From NCBI GenBank assembly GCA_910575005.1, contig CAJTCL010000004.1:62001-126000 (forward strand): DNA of 64,000 bases, given 5' to 3'. This DNA is from Lachnospiraceae bacterium (GTDB taxonomy: Bacteria; Bacillota; Clostridia; Lachnospirales; Lachnospiraceae). A program made the translations under genes and the position numbers. This document shows, one piece after another, positions 11,141 to 19,635 of the stretch (within the stretch, counting starts at the first letter, position 1; every line of letters starts with the position of its first letter). The notes beneath the pieces are model-generated. The model was not told where the DNA came from. It searched no databases and worked only from the letters and a program-made list of their open reading frames with translations.

Positions 11141-11697
11141 AGATAGGTTTCCTCCTGTTCCAGCTTGGTCATAAAGGATTCGTCAATCAAAATATTACGG
11201 GAACGGATCACAGCTCGGATCCCTCCGCCAAAATCAATCTTACTAACCGTAAGTTCTGCTTTCGTCAACACTTCCAGCTCTGTTTTTTTATCTGCATCTG
11301 AGGGATTGATATAGATAATTACTGAATCCTGCTCTGCCACCTTTTTTGCCATATGTATCTTGGCAATCAGATATTTCTTATATTCTTCTGTATTCTGGTA
11401 CTCTTTGAGCAGCAATCTCACCTGATCCGACAGCTTTACCTGCCATTTTCGTTTACATTCATCTAAGATATGCTTCTGCCGCAGCATTTCACCGGAAACC
11501 TTACTGTTGACCTGCCTGCGGATGTTCCGTTCTTCAATCTGAATTTTATGTTCCATCTCTGTCTGCTTGTTCTGGCGAAATGTTTCTAATTCCTGCTTAC
11601 AGGAATGCTCAAACTGCGCAATCATCTCATCACTCTTTTGTTTGGCCACATCAATGGTAAAATTGCGGAACACTTCCAATTTTTCCTCGATCTGCAT
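11137..11697 (-). CDS. atpE: V-type ATP synthase subunit E (peripheral stalk)
   Basis: 186 residues from the ATG at 11697, which has GAAGGGAG six bases upstream; an in-frame ATG at 11742 has no such site. A long N-terminal coiled coil (about 1-105) and a mixed alpha/beta C-terminal domain ending near FGGGIRAVIRSRNILIDESF are characteristic. With the G/H subunit it forms the stator holding the head. Stop overlaps the atpA start (ATGA-type). Confidence 0.9.
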   Translation of the reverse strand: MQIEEKLEVFRNFTIDVAKQKSDEMIAQFEHSCKQELETFRQNKQTEMEHKIQIEERNIRRQVNSKVSGEMLRQKHILDECKRKWQVKLSDQVRLLLKEYQNTEEYKKYLIAKIHMAKKVAEQDSVIIYINPSDADKKTELEVLTKAELTVSKIDFGGGIRAVIRSRNILIDESFMTKLEQEETYL

Positions 11698-11756
11698 ACT
11701 GTCTCCCTTCTGATTACTGTACAGGCTCTGGCGGATCTGCATACAGCCTCAGGCTG

Positions 11757-12065
11757 CTAAAGCTTTAATCCGATAGCCTCACTGACATAATCCGTAATAA
11801 AGTTTTCCTTACGTCCAGTTCCATGACGGTCGGGAATCTCGATCAGCAGAGGCAGCCGCCGATTGAGCTTGACATCATCAATCAAATCTGGAAATTCTCT
11901 GCCAAACTTTTCTGTCAAAAGAACAATTCCAATTTCTTTATCCTGAAATACCGCTTCCAGCGCTTCCTTTAACTCCTGCCGCTCATGGACTACTACACCC
12001 TCCACGCCGACTAAGCGCATTCCTGTGTAAGTGTCCCTGTTATCACTGATCAGATACATTTTCAT
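11757..12065 (-). CDS. atpF: V-type ATP synthase subunit F
   Basis: 102 residues with the Rossmann-like fold typical of this rotor subunit: MYLISDNRDTYTGMRLVGVEGVVVHE at the start, GIVLLTEKFGREFPDLI in the middle, and a C-terminal helix. It binds subunit D and regulates activity. It lies 15 bases after atpK. Confidence 0.92.
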   Translation of the reverse strand: MKMYLISDNRDTYTGMRLVGVEGVVVHERQELKEALEAVFQDKEIGIVLLTEKFGREFPDLIDDVKLNRRLPLLIEIPDRHGTGRKENFITDYVSEAIGLKL

Positions 12066-12080
12066 AACGATTCTCCTTAA

Positions 12081-12494
12081 TTATCCCAAAATAGAGAAAG
12101 AGATCAACAGTCCGTATAGGGCAATAGATTCTGCCAGCGCAACGAAAATCAGTGCCTTACCCATGATACTGGAATCCTCACTCAAAGCGCCCAGCGCCGC
12201 ACTCGCTGCACTTGCCACCGCAATACCAGCACCAATACAGGAAAGTCCTGTAGAAAGCGCTGCTGCCAGATAACGCCATCCCTCCACATTAGAGACAGCC
12301 GCCTCGCCTGCTGCTTGTACATTACCGCCAAACAATAAAATATCTGCCACTAGAACTGTGCCAAAGAAGAAAAAGATATTACAGCCCAGCGCCGCCTTAA
12401 ATCCGCCTTCTCTGCGCTTACTTAACAAAAATCCACCCACTGGAATTATCATGCTGCAAAGTAAGATCACTACTAATAAAATTTTTGTTACCAT
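12081..12494 (-). CDS. atpK: V-type ATP synthase subunit K (membrane rotor ring)
   Basis: 137 residues with four predicted membrane helices (about 3-23, 33-55, 70-100, 110-137). Helices 3-4 form the ion-carrying hairpin; the ion-binding Glu is in ALAESIALYG. That Glu is followed by Ser, as in sodium-type rings, but the Gln normally supplied by the partner helix is replaced by Ala in CIGAGIAV. Coupling ion is therefore uncertain: proton is as likely as sodium (inference). Confidence 0.93.
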   Translation of the reverse strand: MVTKILLVVILLCSMIIPVGGFLLSKRREGGFKAALGCNIFFFFGTVLVADILLFGGNVQAAGEAAVSNVEGWRYLAAALSTGLSCIGAGIAVASAASAALGALSEDSSIMGKALIFVALAESIALYGLLISFSILG

Positions 12495-12506
12495 GTTCGT
12501 ATCCTC

Positions 12507-14408
12507 CTACTGATTTCTTTTCTTAAATGAGATAAATGGTTTTCCACTCCCTGAATAAAAACGGCTAAACATCTCGTAATATTCCAAACGAAGCACCTGG
12601 ATTCCCACAACCAAGCCTTCCAACCCAGCAACCAGGGCATTGCCCAGTATAATTACAATCCAGTTTGGATTGCCTTTTTCCAAGCCGGCAAGAGTCATTA
12701 CCACTCCCATCATTCCGGCATGGCTCAGTGCGAAAGCACCCACACGGACAAAAGAAATGGTATTCGTTGCATAGCTTAAAACCACATCAAAACCTTCCAC
12801 CAAAGCCTCGACAAAGAACATTACCTTGCTTCCCTCTGGGAAGATCTTACTCTTGCGCTCCACCAAATGGGTCAATGGTTCCTTTAATAAGATAGCCACC
12901 AAGGGCACACCTACCACAATACCAATCAAAATGGTTGCTGGTATACCATGTCCGGTGATAAATAAAAGAGCACAAAGTACTACGAAACCATAACAGATAA
13001 ACCCTGCCAATCCACTTTGGCTGAACAATAGTCTGCCATACTCCTTAGCCTTAACCGCATTGATGATATTTAATATCATAGCAATCAATATCAGCAATGC
13101 GCCAAACCCAATGGCCAGCATCAGAGTTGTCATAATATTATCCATTGGCTTCATCCACAAAGCAGGCAGCAGCTCCTCAAAACCAAATACACTGCCATAG
13201 AGGAATCCAAACAGCACTGACCAAATTCCGGCTACTCCGACAATTCCAGCAAGCCGTAAATGCTTAAATTTATAGAGCAGCAGTCCGCCCACCAAAAGAC
13301 AGGCTCCTTGTCCCACATCCCCAAACATAATGCCGAACATCAATGTATAGGTCAGTGCTACAAATAATGTGGGATCCATCTCATTGTAGGCTGGCAGCCC
13401 ATACATTTCTACAAACATCTCAAATGGCTTTAAAATAGCAGGATTTTTTAGTTTTGTAGGTGGTTTTACAGAGATGTTGTCATCCTCCTCCACCCATTGA
13501 ATCTTGTCATCCTTGGCAATTTCCTGCTCTAACTTGTCCGCATCCCGCCTGGACATCCAGCCATATAAGATATAATATTCTCCGCCCTCATCCCTGGCCT
13601 GAGTACATGCGGCATACTTACGAATATCAAAATTTCTGCAATAACTCTGCAAACTCTCACATGCAGACAAAATTTCATCTTCCCGACTCTTAACCAGTTC
13701 CACCGCCTGCATTTGCAGTCGTTCTAACTCCCGCTCACAGATTTCCAGTCGTTCCTTAGCCTTCGTATACACTCTCTTTGGTGTCTCCTCAAATGCCTCA
13801 GACACCTCTAACGCTTCAAAATGGAACGAAGCGTATACTGCCTCCACCTCTACTTGATGGGTATGCGGCGCAAAATACACACCCCACACATATTCACTGT
13901 CATTGTTGCACTCATAAAACAATGTATAGGGATTTTTGAAGATATAATGTTCCAGTCTGTGATAATCATCCACTCGGATCCGTCCAAACTGATAATCAAT
14001 GAATTTAAAATCCTTCATCTTACTTAGTTCAAAGTCCAGTCCAATAAAAGGCTTGATCTGCTCCATCCATTGTTTAATCTCCAGCATTTCTTCCTGGAGT
14101 TCTGTCTTCCTACTGTGCACATCCTTAAGCTGTTCATGAACTTCATAGACAATTTCCTGCCCCTGCGCCGCCCGCATCACTATGGTTCCTTTTTTAGAAG
14201 TATTCAGATATTCTTTTAACTCTTCCCCTTTCTGGGCAGCATCCTTGTACAGATTAGTCTCCACAAAAGGACGAATATTTTTCAAGCTGCCAAGGCTGGT
14301 CATTGCATTTTCAAAATGAATATCATATTTATTCAGATATACCTTCACCACTCGGTCGATATCTCCCTTGGGTCCGGCAATGTGCAACAGCTTCATTTTT
14401 TCAATCAA
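12507..14408 (-). CDS. atpI: V-type ATP synthase subunit I (stator membrane subunit)
   Basis: 633 residues: a soluble coiled-coil half (about 1-330) and a membrane half with seven to eight helices. The half-channel arginine is expected in the last helices near GLVVGIQVLRLEYYEMFSRFYSGSGKPF, where LRLEYYE is the family signature. The start is TTG at 14408, placed five to six bases after GGAGGAG; the next ATG, four codons in, is too far from that site. Preceded by subunit C and followed by K. Confidence 0.95.
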   Translation of the reverse strand: MIEKMKLLHIAGPKGDIDRVVKVYLNKYDIHFENAMTSLGSLKNIRPFVETNLYKDAAQKGEELKEYLNTSKKGTIVMRAAQGQEIVYEVHEQLKDVHSRKTELQEEMLEIKQWMEQIKPFIGLDFELSKMKDFKFIDYQFGRIRVDDYHRLEHYIFKNPYTLFYECNNDSEYVWGVYFAPHTHQVEVEAVYASFHFEALEVSEAFEETPKRVYTKAKERLEICERELERLQMQAVELVKSREDEILSACESLQSYCRNFDIRKYAACTQARDEGGEYYILYGWMSRRDADKLEQEIAKDDKIQWVEEDDNISVKPPTKLKNPAILKPFEMFVEMYGLPAYNEMDPTLFVALTYTLMFGIMFGDVGQGACLLVGGLLLYKFKHLRLAGIVGVAGIWSVLFGFLYGSVFGFEELLPALWMKPMDNIMTTLMLAIGFGALLILIAMILNIINAVKAKEYGRLLFSQSGLAGFICYGFVVLCALLFITGHGIPATILIGIVVGVPLVAILLKEPLTHLVERKSKIFPEGSKVMFFVEALVEGFDVVLSYATNTISFVRVGAFALSHAGMMGVVMTLAGLEKGNPNWIVIILGNALVAGLEGLVVGIQVLRLEYYEMFSRFYSGSGKPFISFKKRNQ

Positions 14409-14451
14409 AGCGTCTCCTCCATTCCTTTCCGTTTAGCTCCTTGCCTTAACC

Positions 14452-15282
14452 TCATGCATCCATTAAAATCAATTCCCGTATATCTTTCGCCGGAAGCTGA
14501 TAACGTATGCCCTCCAAAGCAGCAGTCAAATGCTCGATTTCCTGCTCCTTTTGGTAAAAATAGTAAAATACAGGTGCCATAGAAGATGGATATTTTTGGC
14601 AGAGCCTCTGGTACATTTTCCCCATCACATGATGATAGGAAATCTCATCCTGAAGTTTTACCAGTGCTTCCCTGCCTTTAAAGTAGGACGTATTTCCCAA
14701 AATTCGCTGAAATTCCTCCGTATGCTCCGCCTCCAAAAGTTGTTGGCACTGCTCTTTTCGGAGTTTATAATACACTGGAATTAGGATTTTTTCTATCTCC
14801 TGTGGTTTTTCATGGAAAAACTGTTTGGCACGGTAAATCCACATAATATTTAGCCAGTCAATCTGTGTCCCAAACACCTCCATCAACACCTGCTTCATCT
14901 GCCGATCAGAAAAGCTTTCAATTCCTTTCCAGACTCGCACAAAATAAGAAGCACCGATTTTAGAAATACCTTCTTTAGACTGAATTTGTTCCTCATACAG
15001 TTTAAGTGCCCTGCGCTGTTGTCCATTGCCAAATCGATACAATTTATAATAATCTTCCTGAATCGAATGGTGAATCAGCGCCTCCACCTGCCCTCTATGC
15101 TGAATTTCCTCATGTCCGCCATATATCCTGCCATAACTCTCCTGTTCCCGCAAAAATCCAATGGTCTCCTGTACGGTCTGAAATTCTGTAATTCGTTCAA
15201 AATCTTCCCTTTTTAACAGCCTGCTTTTCATTGCTCTGGTCTTTGTCACCAATCCGCTGTATTGAAGCAATCCGCCTGCCAT
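14452..15282 (-). CDS. atpC: V-type ATP synthase subunit C (ring-stalk connector)
   Basis: 276 residues, helical, a little shorter than the 330 or so usual for this family. The opening GGLLQYSGLVTKTRAMKSRLLKREDFERI and the repeated three-helix layout fit subunit C (archaeal AtpC / eukaryotic d), which seats the central stalk on the K ring. It starts three bases after the G/H gene. Confidence 0.85.
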   Translation of the reverse strand: MAGGLLQYSGLVTKTRAMKSRLLKREDFERITEFQTVQETIGFLREQESYGRIYGGHEEIQHRGQVEALIHHSIQEDYYKLYRFGNGQQRRALKLYEEQIQSKEGISKIGASYFVRVWKGIESFSDRQMKQVLMEVFGTQIDWLNIMWIYRAKQFFHEKPQEIEKILIPVYYKLRKEQCQQLLEAEHTEEFQRILGNTSYFKGREALVKLQDEISYHHVMGKMYQRLCQKYPSSMAPVFYYFYQKEQEIEHLTAALEGIRYQLPAKDIRELILMDA

Positions 15283-15285
15283 AGC

Positions 15286-15597
15286 TTACACCTCTGTTAT
15301 CTTTTCCACAATCTCCCGCGCATATCGGGAGAGATTCTTTTGATATGTCTCATTTAACTGCTCAATCTGCTTCTGGTTTTTCTCCACAAGCTGTTGAATC
15401 TGTTCTTGTGCCTGTTCTTCCAGACGTGTTTTTAAAATCGTCAGTCTGCCCTCCATCTCTGCTTCTAGCTCCAGACCGATTTCCTCCATCTGTTTTTTCT
15501 TCTCCTCCTGCATTGCCTGTCTTGATATATTGACTCCATCCATCAATTTTCCAGCCTCTGCCTCTATCTCATGCAGTTCCTTGATGACTTCATTCAC
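15286..15597 (-). CDS. V-type ATP synthase subunit G/H (stator coiled coil)
   Basis: 103 residues, one continuous charged coiled coil rich in Glu, Gln and Lys with heptad spacing, without any globular domain. Position as first ATPase gene and length match the small stator partner of subunit E. The start is GTG at 15597 behind AAGGGAAAA. Sequence identity of such proteins is always low, so the call rests on context and shape. Confidence 0.82.
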   Translation of the reverse strand: MNEVIKELHEIEAEAGKLMDGVNISRQAMQEEKKKQMEEIGLELEAEMEGRLTILKTRLEEQAQEQIQQLVEKNQKQIEQLNETYQKNLSRYAREIVEKITEV

Positions 15598-15639
15598 AGT
15601 TTTCCCTTCTCTCTCTTTGATGTTTCCCGCCCAAAAATC

Positions 15640-16665
15640 TTATGCGCGAAAATATAGCTTCACCGCTGCCCGCTGTGCTTTGATATCGCTAGCCATATGA
15701 TCCGATATCACACTGCCCAGTTCACTTACGGTACGCACAAACAACGTCAAAATTCTGGGGTAAGGAATCTTGCTGATCTCTCTGTATTCTGGATATTGAC
15801 ATAATATCTTTAATACATAATAATCTCCTTCCATCTCCACTGCCGCTTCCATATAATAACATTTCAAACTTTGCTGACATAAAAAACCTGCCAAAAAAAT
15901 TCCATAGGCAACGTGATCCATTATGACTACAGGAATCTCTTTGCCAGCCCTATCATGTATTTGCAGGCTGCAGGCTTGTTCTGGATAATGAAACTGGGTT
16001 TTTAGATCATTCATATACAAATTAAAGTTTTGTTTGCCATACATGTGATATTGTATAAACTCTTTCAGCAGCTTCTCACAAAATTCTCCCACAATCTTCT
16101 CTTCCTCTGGGGTAAAATCAGACACAGGGGCACACATATTTCCTTTTATCACTGCTGTTGCAGCACGACAAATTCTGTCATAACCTAGTCTTTTCTTATC
16201 TATTTTTGCCTGCAGCAACTGTGTCTCCTGATTTAATTTCTCAATCTCCTGCTTTCTCCTCAACACAAATTCCTTTTCTAGTTTTTGTGTTTTATACTGC
16301 TTTAACGCCGCCTGAATTGGCACTATGAGGTCTTCCACCAGAAAAAAAGGCTTTAAAATCAATTTGAACACTTGGCCACGGTTCAAAACATCCAAAACCT
16401 TGGTCATATCTTGTACCTGTGTTACAACAATTCTCACCGTGTCAGGTGACAGCATATCCATCATCTCAAACAGCTCTCCTCCAGACATTACCGGCATATC
16501 CACCTCGCTGATTAATACTGCAGTTTGATTTGCTGCCATATATTCCATAGCTTCTTCTGGATATCGAAAATATACACATGTGATCTCTTTTTCATAGACT
16601 GCCAGCATTCTTTTATAATTTGCGATCCACTTACTGTCATTGTCCACCATTACCACCGTATCCAT
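15640..16665 (-). CDS. Response-regulator-like protein with altered phospho-acceptor, V-ATPase operon leader
   Basis: 341 residues. Residues 1-125 form a receiver domain: the acidic pocket VDND near residue 8, MPVMSG in the loop after strand 3, and the conserved Lys in LKPF. The residue that should be the phospho-acceptor Asp is Glu (LISEVDMPVMSG). A coiled coil (about 125-165) connects to a C-terminal domain of about 175 residues that I do not recognise; no helix-turn-helix, HD, GGDEF or EAL motif is visible. RBS GGAAGGGGG precedes the ATG at 16665. It lies 42 bases upstream of the stator gene and faces the same way, so it is most likely the first gene of the ATPase operon. Confidence 0.75.
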   Translation of the reverse strand: MDTVVMVDNDSKWIANYKRMLAVYEKEITCVYFRYPEEAMEYMAANQTAVLISEVDMPVMSGGELFEMMDMLSPDTVRIVVTQVQDMTKVLDVLNRGQVFKLILKPFFLVEDLIVPIQAALKQYKTQKLEKEFVLRRKQEIEKLNQETQLLQAKIDKKRLGYDRICRAATAVIKGNMCAPVSDFTPEEEKIVGEFCEKLLKEFIQYHMYGKQNFNLYMNDLKTQFHYPEQACSLQIHDRAGKEIPVVIMDHVAYGIFLAGFLCQQSLKCYYMEAAVEMEGDYYVLKILCQYPEYREISKIPYPRILTLFVRTVSELGSVISDHMASDIKAQRAAVKLYFRA

Positions 16666-16695
16666 AACATGCCCCCTTCCAGAAAATCCATTATC

Positions 16696-16725
16696 TTGCT
16701 TTTATCATACGATTTCTATTATAAC
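16696..16725 (+). promoter_or_regulatory. Possible promoter of the Gly/Cys-rich gene
   Basis: TTGCTT and TATAAC separated by 18 bases. A second candidate nearer the start, CATATGATA at 16790-16798, resembles the -10 element of sporulation sigma factors E/K. Neither is certain; the second would make the gene sporulation-controlled. Confidence 0.3.
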
Positions 16726-16830
16726 AGACTATCACAAATATTACAAAAAAATTTTTTCAAAACAATAAGAAACACATACAAGCTGACTACATATGATACA
16801 TTGTAATCAAAATTTTGGAGGATTTAATTT

Positions 16831-17064
16831 ATGAGTGATTTAGCTGCTACAAACTGTGGATGTGGATGTGAAAGCAATAACAACGGAGGATGCGGTTCTA
16901 TTATCTGGATTATTATCCTGCTTTGCTGCTGTGGTGGTAGCTGCGGCGGTGGCGGATGCTTCAGCGGTGGAGATGGCTGCGGCAACAATAGCTGCCTGTG
17001 GATTATCTTGTTGCTCTTCTGCTGCGGCGGATTCGGTGGTGGATGTGGCGGTTCCTTCTGCTAA
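16831..17064 (+). CDS. Small Gly/Cys-rich membrane-associated peptide
   Basis: 77 residues with about 18 Cys and many Gly, arranged as two similar halves: a Cys/Gly/Asn stretch, a hydrophobic run (IIWIIILLCCC; LWIILLLFCC), then another Gly/Cys stretch. RBS GGAGG eight bases before ATG makes it a real gene. Similar high-cysteine peptides of Clostridia have been labelled 'chorion class high-cysteine' by resemblance only. The duplicated hydrophobic runs suggest membrane insertion; the Cys may bind metal or crosslink. Function unknown. It converges on spoIIIAE. Confidence 0.75.
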   Translation: MSDLAATNCGCGCESNNNGGCGSIIWIIILLCCCGGSCGGGGCFSGGDGCGNNSCLWIILLLFCCGGFGGGCGGSFC

Positions 17065-17074
17065 TTTCCATACT

Positions 17075-17152
17075 GCCTGCCCGAAAGGGCAGGCGCCATC
17101 CTATTCTGCCAATAGGCAGAACACAGAACAAGGGGCTGGAAAAACCAGCCCC
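17075..17152 (+). terminator. Three consecutive hairpins after the Gly/Cys-rich gene
   Basis: GCCTGCCC/GGGCAGGC with a GAAA tetraloop (17075-17094), TTCTGCC/GGCAGAA (17104-17121) and GGGGCTGG/CCAGCCCC (17132-17152). Only the last is followed by a modest T-rich tail. It probably terminates both this gene and the convergent spoIIIA transcript; three stems in a row is more than termination needs. Confidence 0.65.
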
Positions 17153-17180
17153 TATTTCATTATTACCGCTCCATTCCCTC

Positions 17181-18380
17181 TTATCGGTGGAAGGTTGTTG
17201 CTGCCGTAATCATTGCAATTGTCACCAAAAACATTACGGTTGTCGTCACCACTACCTTTCCTAACAGTCTGCCCCCTTCCCCTGCACTGCCAATACAGCC
17301 GATCATTCGTTTGTCTGCCACTGGCTGTATCATTGCTTCCAACAGTTTATACAAAAACGTCATTACCCATACCTTAATCAGAGGACCAGCACACAATACC
17401 AATAAAATTAAAATTGCCGCCACACCAATCCCGTTTTTTATAATTATCCCAGAACCAACCATAATTTCGGTCACAGCATTGATAGATGTGCCAAGTCCTG
17501 GTACCAGACCAGCTGTCTTGGCAATAATGCCGGATTTAAAAGTATCAATCACTGGTGTCAAAAGATTCTGCACGACATTGATTCCCACAACAATCGTAAA
17601 AAGGCATTTCATACACCACAAAATTCCTGATTTCACTAATGCAGTCATCCGAGATATCATATCTTCCTCGGTTAAATGATTGATCAGCTCCAGCGCCACA
17701 TAAATCTGAACTGCGGGAATGATTAGATACTGCATCAGCCATTCCAGAGCATAAATTAGAATAAATGTCAGATCATAAAACCCTGCCGCCGTTGTAATTT
17801 GGCCGGAAAACGCCATGCTAGCTGTAAAAGTTGGAATCATCACCTTTAAAAAATCCATCATATGGGAGATCACTGTAACTGATATATCTCGCAGAATAAA
17901 AAAAGACCTCATCAAAAGCACCAGCAAAAGCATATATACCATATAAAAACTAATGTCTGTAACAGCAGGATTTTCAAATACATTAGCAAAATTATAGAGA
18001 ATCGCAAATACAACACATAACAGTACCATTTGAACAAGCGTCCCTCGAAATTCTGCAACCTCTGAAAAAACAGATGAGAGAATCTCCTCCATCAGCCAGC
18101 CTTTATCTATCTCCTCCCCATTCACCAATTTCTCCACCAGTTCTTTAAAATCTAATTCTTCTGTGCCTTGCTGTTGCTTCAACATATTGTCGATATCTGA
18201 AAAATCAAGTTCCTCTAAGTAGCTGTCCATTGTCTCTTGAAGCTGCTGATCGACTTCTTTCTCCTGCTCTGAATGTTCCGCTGCCTGAATATTGCCTGTA
18301 AAACAAAAAAAACAATACAGAACCAGGACAGCCAGAAGTACAATTTTTGATTTTTTTTGGTATTCTTCATTCCATTCCAT
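17181..18380 (-). CDS. spoIIIAE: Stage III sporulation protein AE
   Basis: 399 residues from the ATG at 18380 (AAGGTGG upstream). A signal-like hydrophobic segment (about 12-32) is followed by an acidic extracytoplasmic region and then a polytopic membrane domain with six to eight helices and the conserved VPGLGTSINAVTEIMVGSG region. SpoIIIAE is a membrane core component of the mother cell-forespore feeding-tube complex. It is the last spoIIIA gene here; spoIIIAF does not follow. Confidence 0.93.
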   Translation of the reverse strand: MEWNEEYQKKSKIVLLAVLVLYCFFCFTGNIQAAEHSEQEKEVDQQLQETMDSYLEELDFSDIDNMLKQQQGTEELDFKELVEKLVNGEEIDKGWLMEEILSSVFSEVAEFRGTLVQMVLLCVVFAILYNFANVFENPAVTDISFYMVYMLLLVLLMRSFFILRDISVTVISHMMDFLKVMIPTFTASMAFSGQITTAAGFYDLTFILIYALEWLMQYLIIPAVQIYVALELINHLTEEDMISRMTALVKSGILWCMKCLFTIVVGINVVQNLLTPVIDTFKSGIIAKTAGLVPGLGTSINAVTEIMVGSGIIIKNGIGVAAILILLVLCAGPLIKVWVMTFLYKLLEAMIQPVADKRMIGCIGSAGEGGRLLGKVVVTTTVMFLVTIAMITAATTFHR

Positions 18381-18509
18381 ACTTTTCCACCTTCTGGCTA
18401 ATCTCTGAATATCACATCTCACAGTTTCTTTCCTAACATGCAGCCTGATCATTGTTTTGCTTCACTTGCTGTACTATGTTCAACACCTGTTCTGTCCCAT
18501 TTCAAATAT

Positions 18510-18896
18510 TCAGTTCAAAAATTCGCCAATTGTCTCCAGCAGCACTGTGATTACCGGCATACTGATCACCAATATAGAGAGTTTTCCAAACATTTCAATC
18601 TGTCCTGCCACCGCTTGATAACCGGCATCTTTGCAGAGATTTGCAGAAAATTCCGACACATAAGTTATCCCAATCATCTTAATCAAAATTGCAATATATC
18701 CTGTATCCAATGTTACATAGTCCTGCATCTGATTAATTACAGATATTACAAGTTGAAGTTTAGAGAGAATAAAATAAAAAATACATAGAGACACTCCCAA
18801 TGTCACAAACAGCTCATACTCTTTTTTCTGGCCCTTAAGCATCAAGGCCAACAATGCCCCCACAATCCCCAAAATTGCAATCTTTACAATGTCCAT
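18510..18896 (-). CDS. spoIIIAD: Stage III sporulation protein AD
   Basis: 128 residues, four membrane helices, with the family features GIVGALLALMLKGQKKEYE near the N-terminus and a C-terminal helix preceding GEFLN. It is related in fold to SpoIIIAC and works in the same membrane complex. Thirteen bases separate it from spoIIIAC; the gap to spoIIIAE is larger (about 130 bases). Confidence 0.93.
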   Translation of the reverse strand: MDIVKIAILGIVGALLALMLKGQKKEYELFVTLGVSLCIFYFILSKLQLVISVINQMQDYVTLDTGYIAILIKMIGITYVSEFSANLCKDAGYQAVAGQIEMFGKLSILVISMPVITVLLETIGEFLN

Positions 18897-18908
18897 ACTT
18901 TTTCTCCG

Positions 18909-19103
18909 TCACAGTGCAAACAGATTTCTCATTGTTTCAAACAACTCATATATGTAAGGAACAATCCAAAACAGCACGATCAAGAGTCCTGCTAAGCTGG
19001 TAAGAAAAGCATGCTCCTCTCTGCCGCTGTGCTTGAGTACCTGGCTTAACACTGTCACCAGGATCCCCACCGCTGCGATCTTAAATATTAAACTTATACT
19101 CAT
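18909..19103 (-). CDS. spoIIIAC: Stage III sporulation protein AC
   Basis: 64 residues, two membrane helices joined by the conserved KHSGREEHAFLTSLAG loop. Standard length for the family. Part of the tight AA-AB-AC-AD run. Confidence 0.94.
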   Translation of the reverse strand: MSISLIFKIAAVGILVTVLSQVLKHSGREEHAFLTSLAGLLIVLFWIVPYIYELFETMRNLFAL

Positions 19104-19119
19104 AGCGTCCTCCGCCTCC

Positions 19120-19635
19120 TTATAACAGGAGAATTACCAGAAACAGGCCACACATCACACTCAAAACACCTGATACCTTTTGCTTGTCTTTCAGTTCTTC
19201 CTGTGCTTTTTGAATCAGCACCTCTGCCTGCTCCATATACAGCTCCAGATTTTTTAGCTGCATCTGTCCGTCCAGATAACCGAAATTTTCCCCAACTCGC
19301 TGTAAAAGTCCTCGTTCTTCCTCATTAAACAAAAAAGTATCTGACTCCTGTTCCACTAATTGATTCCAGAAACACCCCATACTGTCTTCATTTTCTTCCA
19401 ACTCTTTTGCAGCCTTTATCAAAAAGGATGAAAATGGTTCTTTTCCTTGAGCGGCAATCTGCAAAAATGCCTCTCGCAAAGGTGTTCTAGTATATGAAAT
19501 CTCCCCCCACAACATTAAAAACATTTCTTTCATAGCCACAAGCTGTTCTACGTGTTCCTGAAGCTCCCGTCTAATCTGCCAGCCATATAAAATGGAGACT
19601 GTGATCACCATGATACTACCTGCCAATTTTAACAT
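19120..19635 (-). CDS. spoIIIAB: Stage III sporulation protein AB
   Basis: 171 residues with a membrane helix at each end (about 5-22 and 155-171) and a helical GspF-like domain between them. The family pattern is seen in LWGEISYTRTPLREAF. Its start overlaps the end of spoIIIAA by seven bases, so translation is coupled to the ATPase that energises the complex. Confidence 0.93.
   Translation of the reverse strand: MLKLAGSIMVITVSILYGWQIRRELQEHVEQLVAMKEMFLMLWGEISYTRTPLREAFLQIAAQGKEPFSSFLIKAAKELEENEDSMGCFWNQLVEQESDTFLFNEEERGLLQRVGENFGYLDGQMQLKNLELYMEQAEVLIQKAQEELKDKQKVSGVLSVMCGLFLVILLL

Noticed and set aside
16856-17209. Ala/Val-rich frame overlapping the Gly/Cys-rich gene
   Set aside because: No RBS, runs through the hairpins, and is the expected shadow of Gly/Cys codons.
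17311-17679. Long frame antisense to spoIIIAE
   Set aside because: Shadow of a well-conserved membrane protein; no initiation signals.
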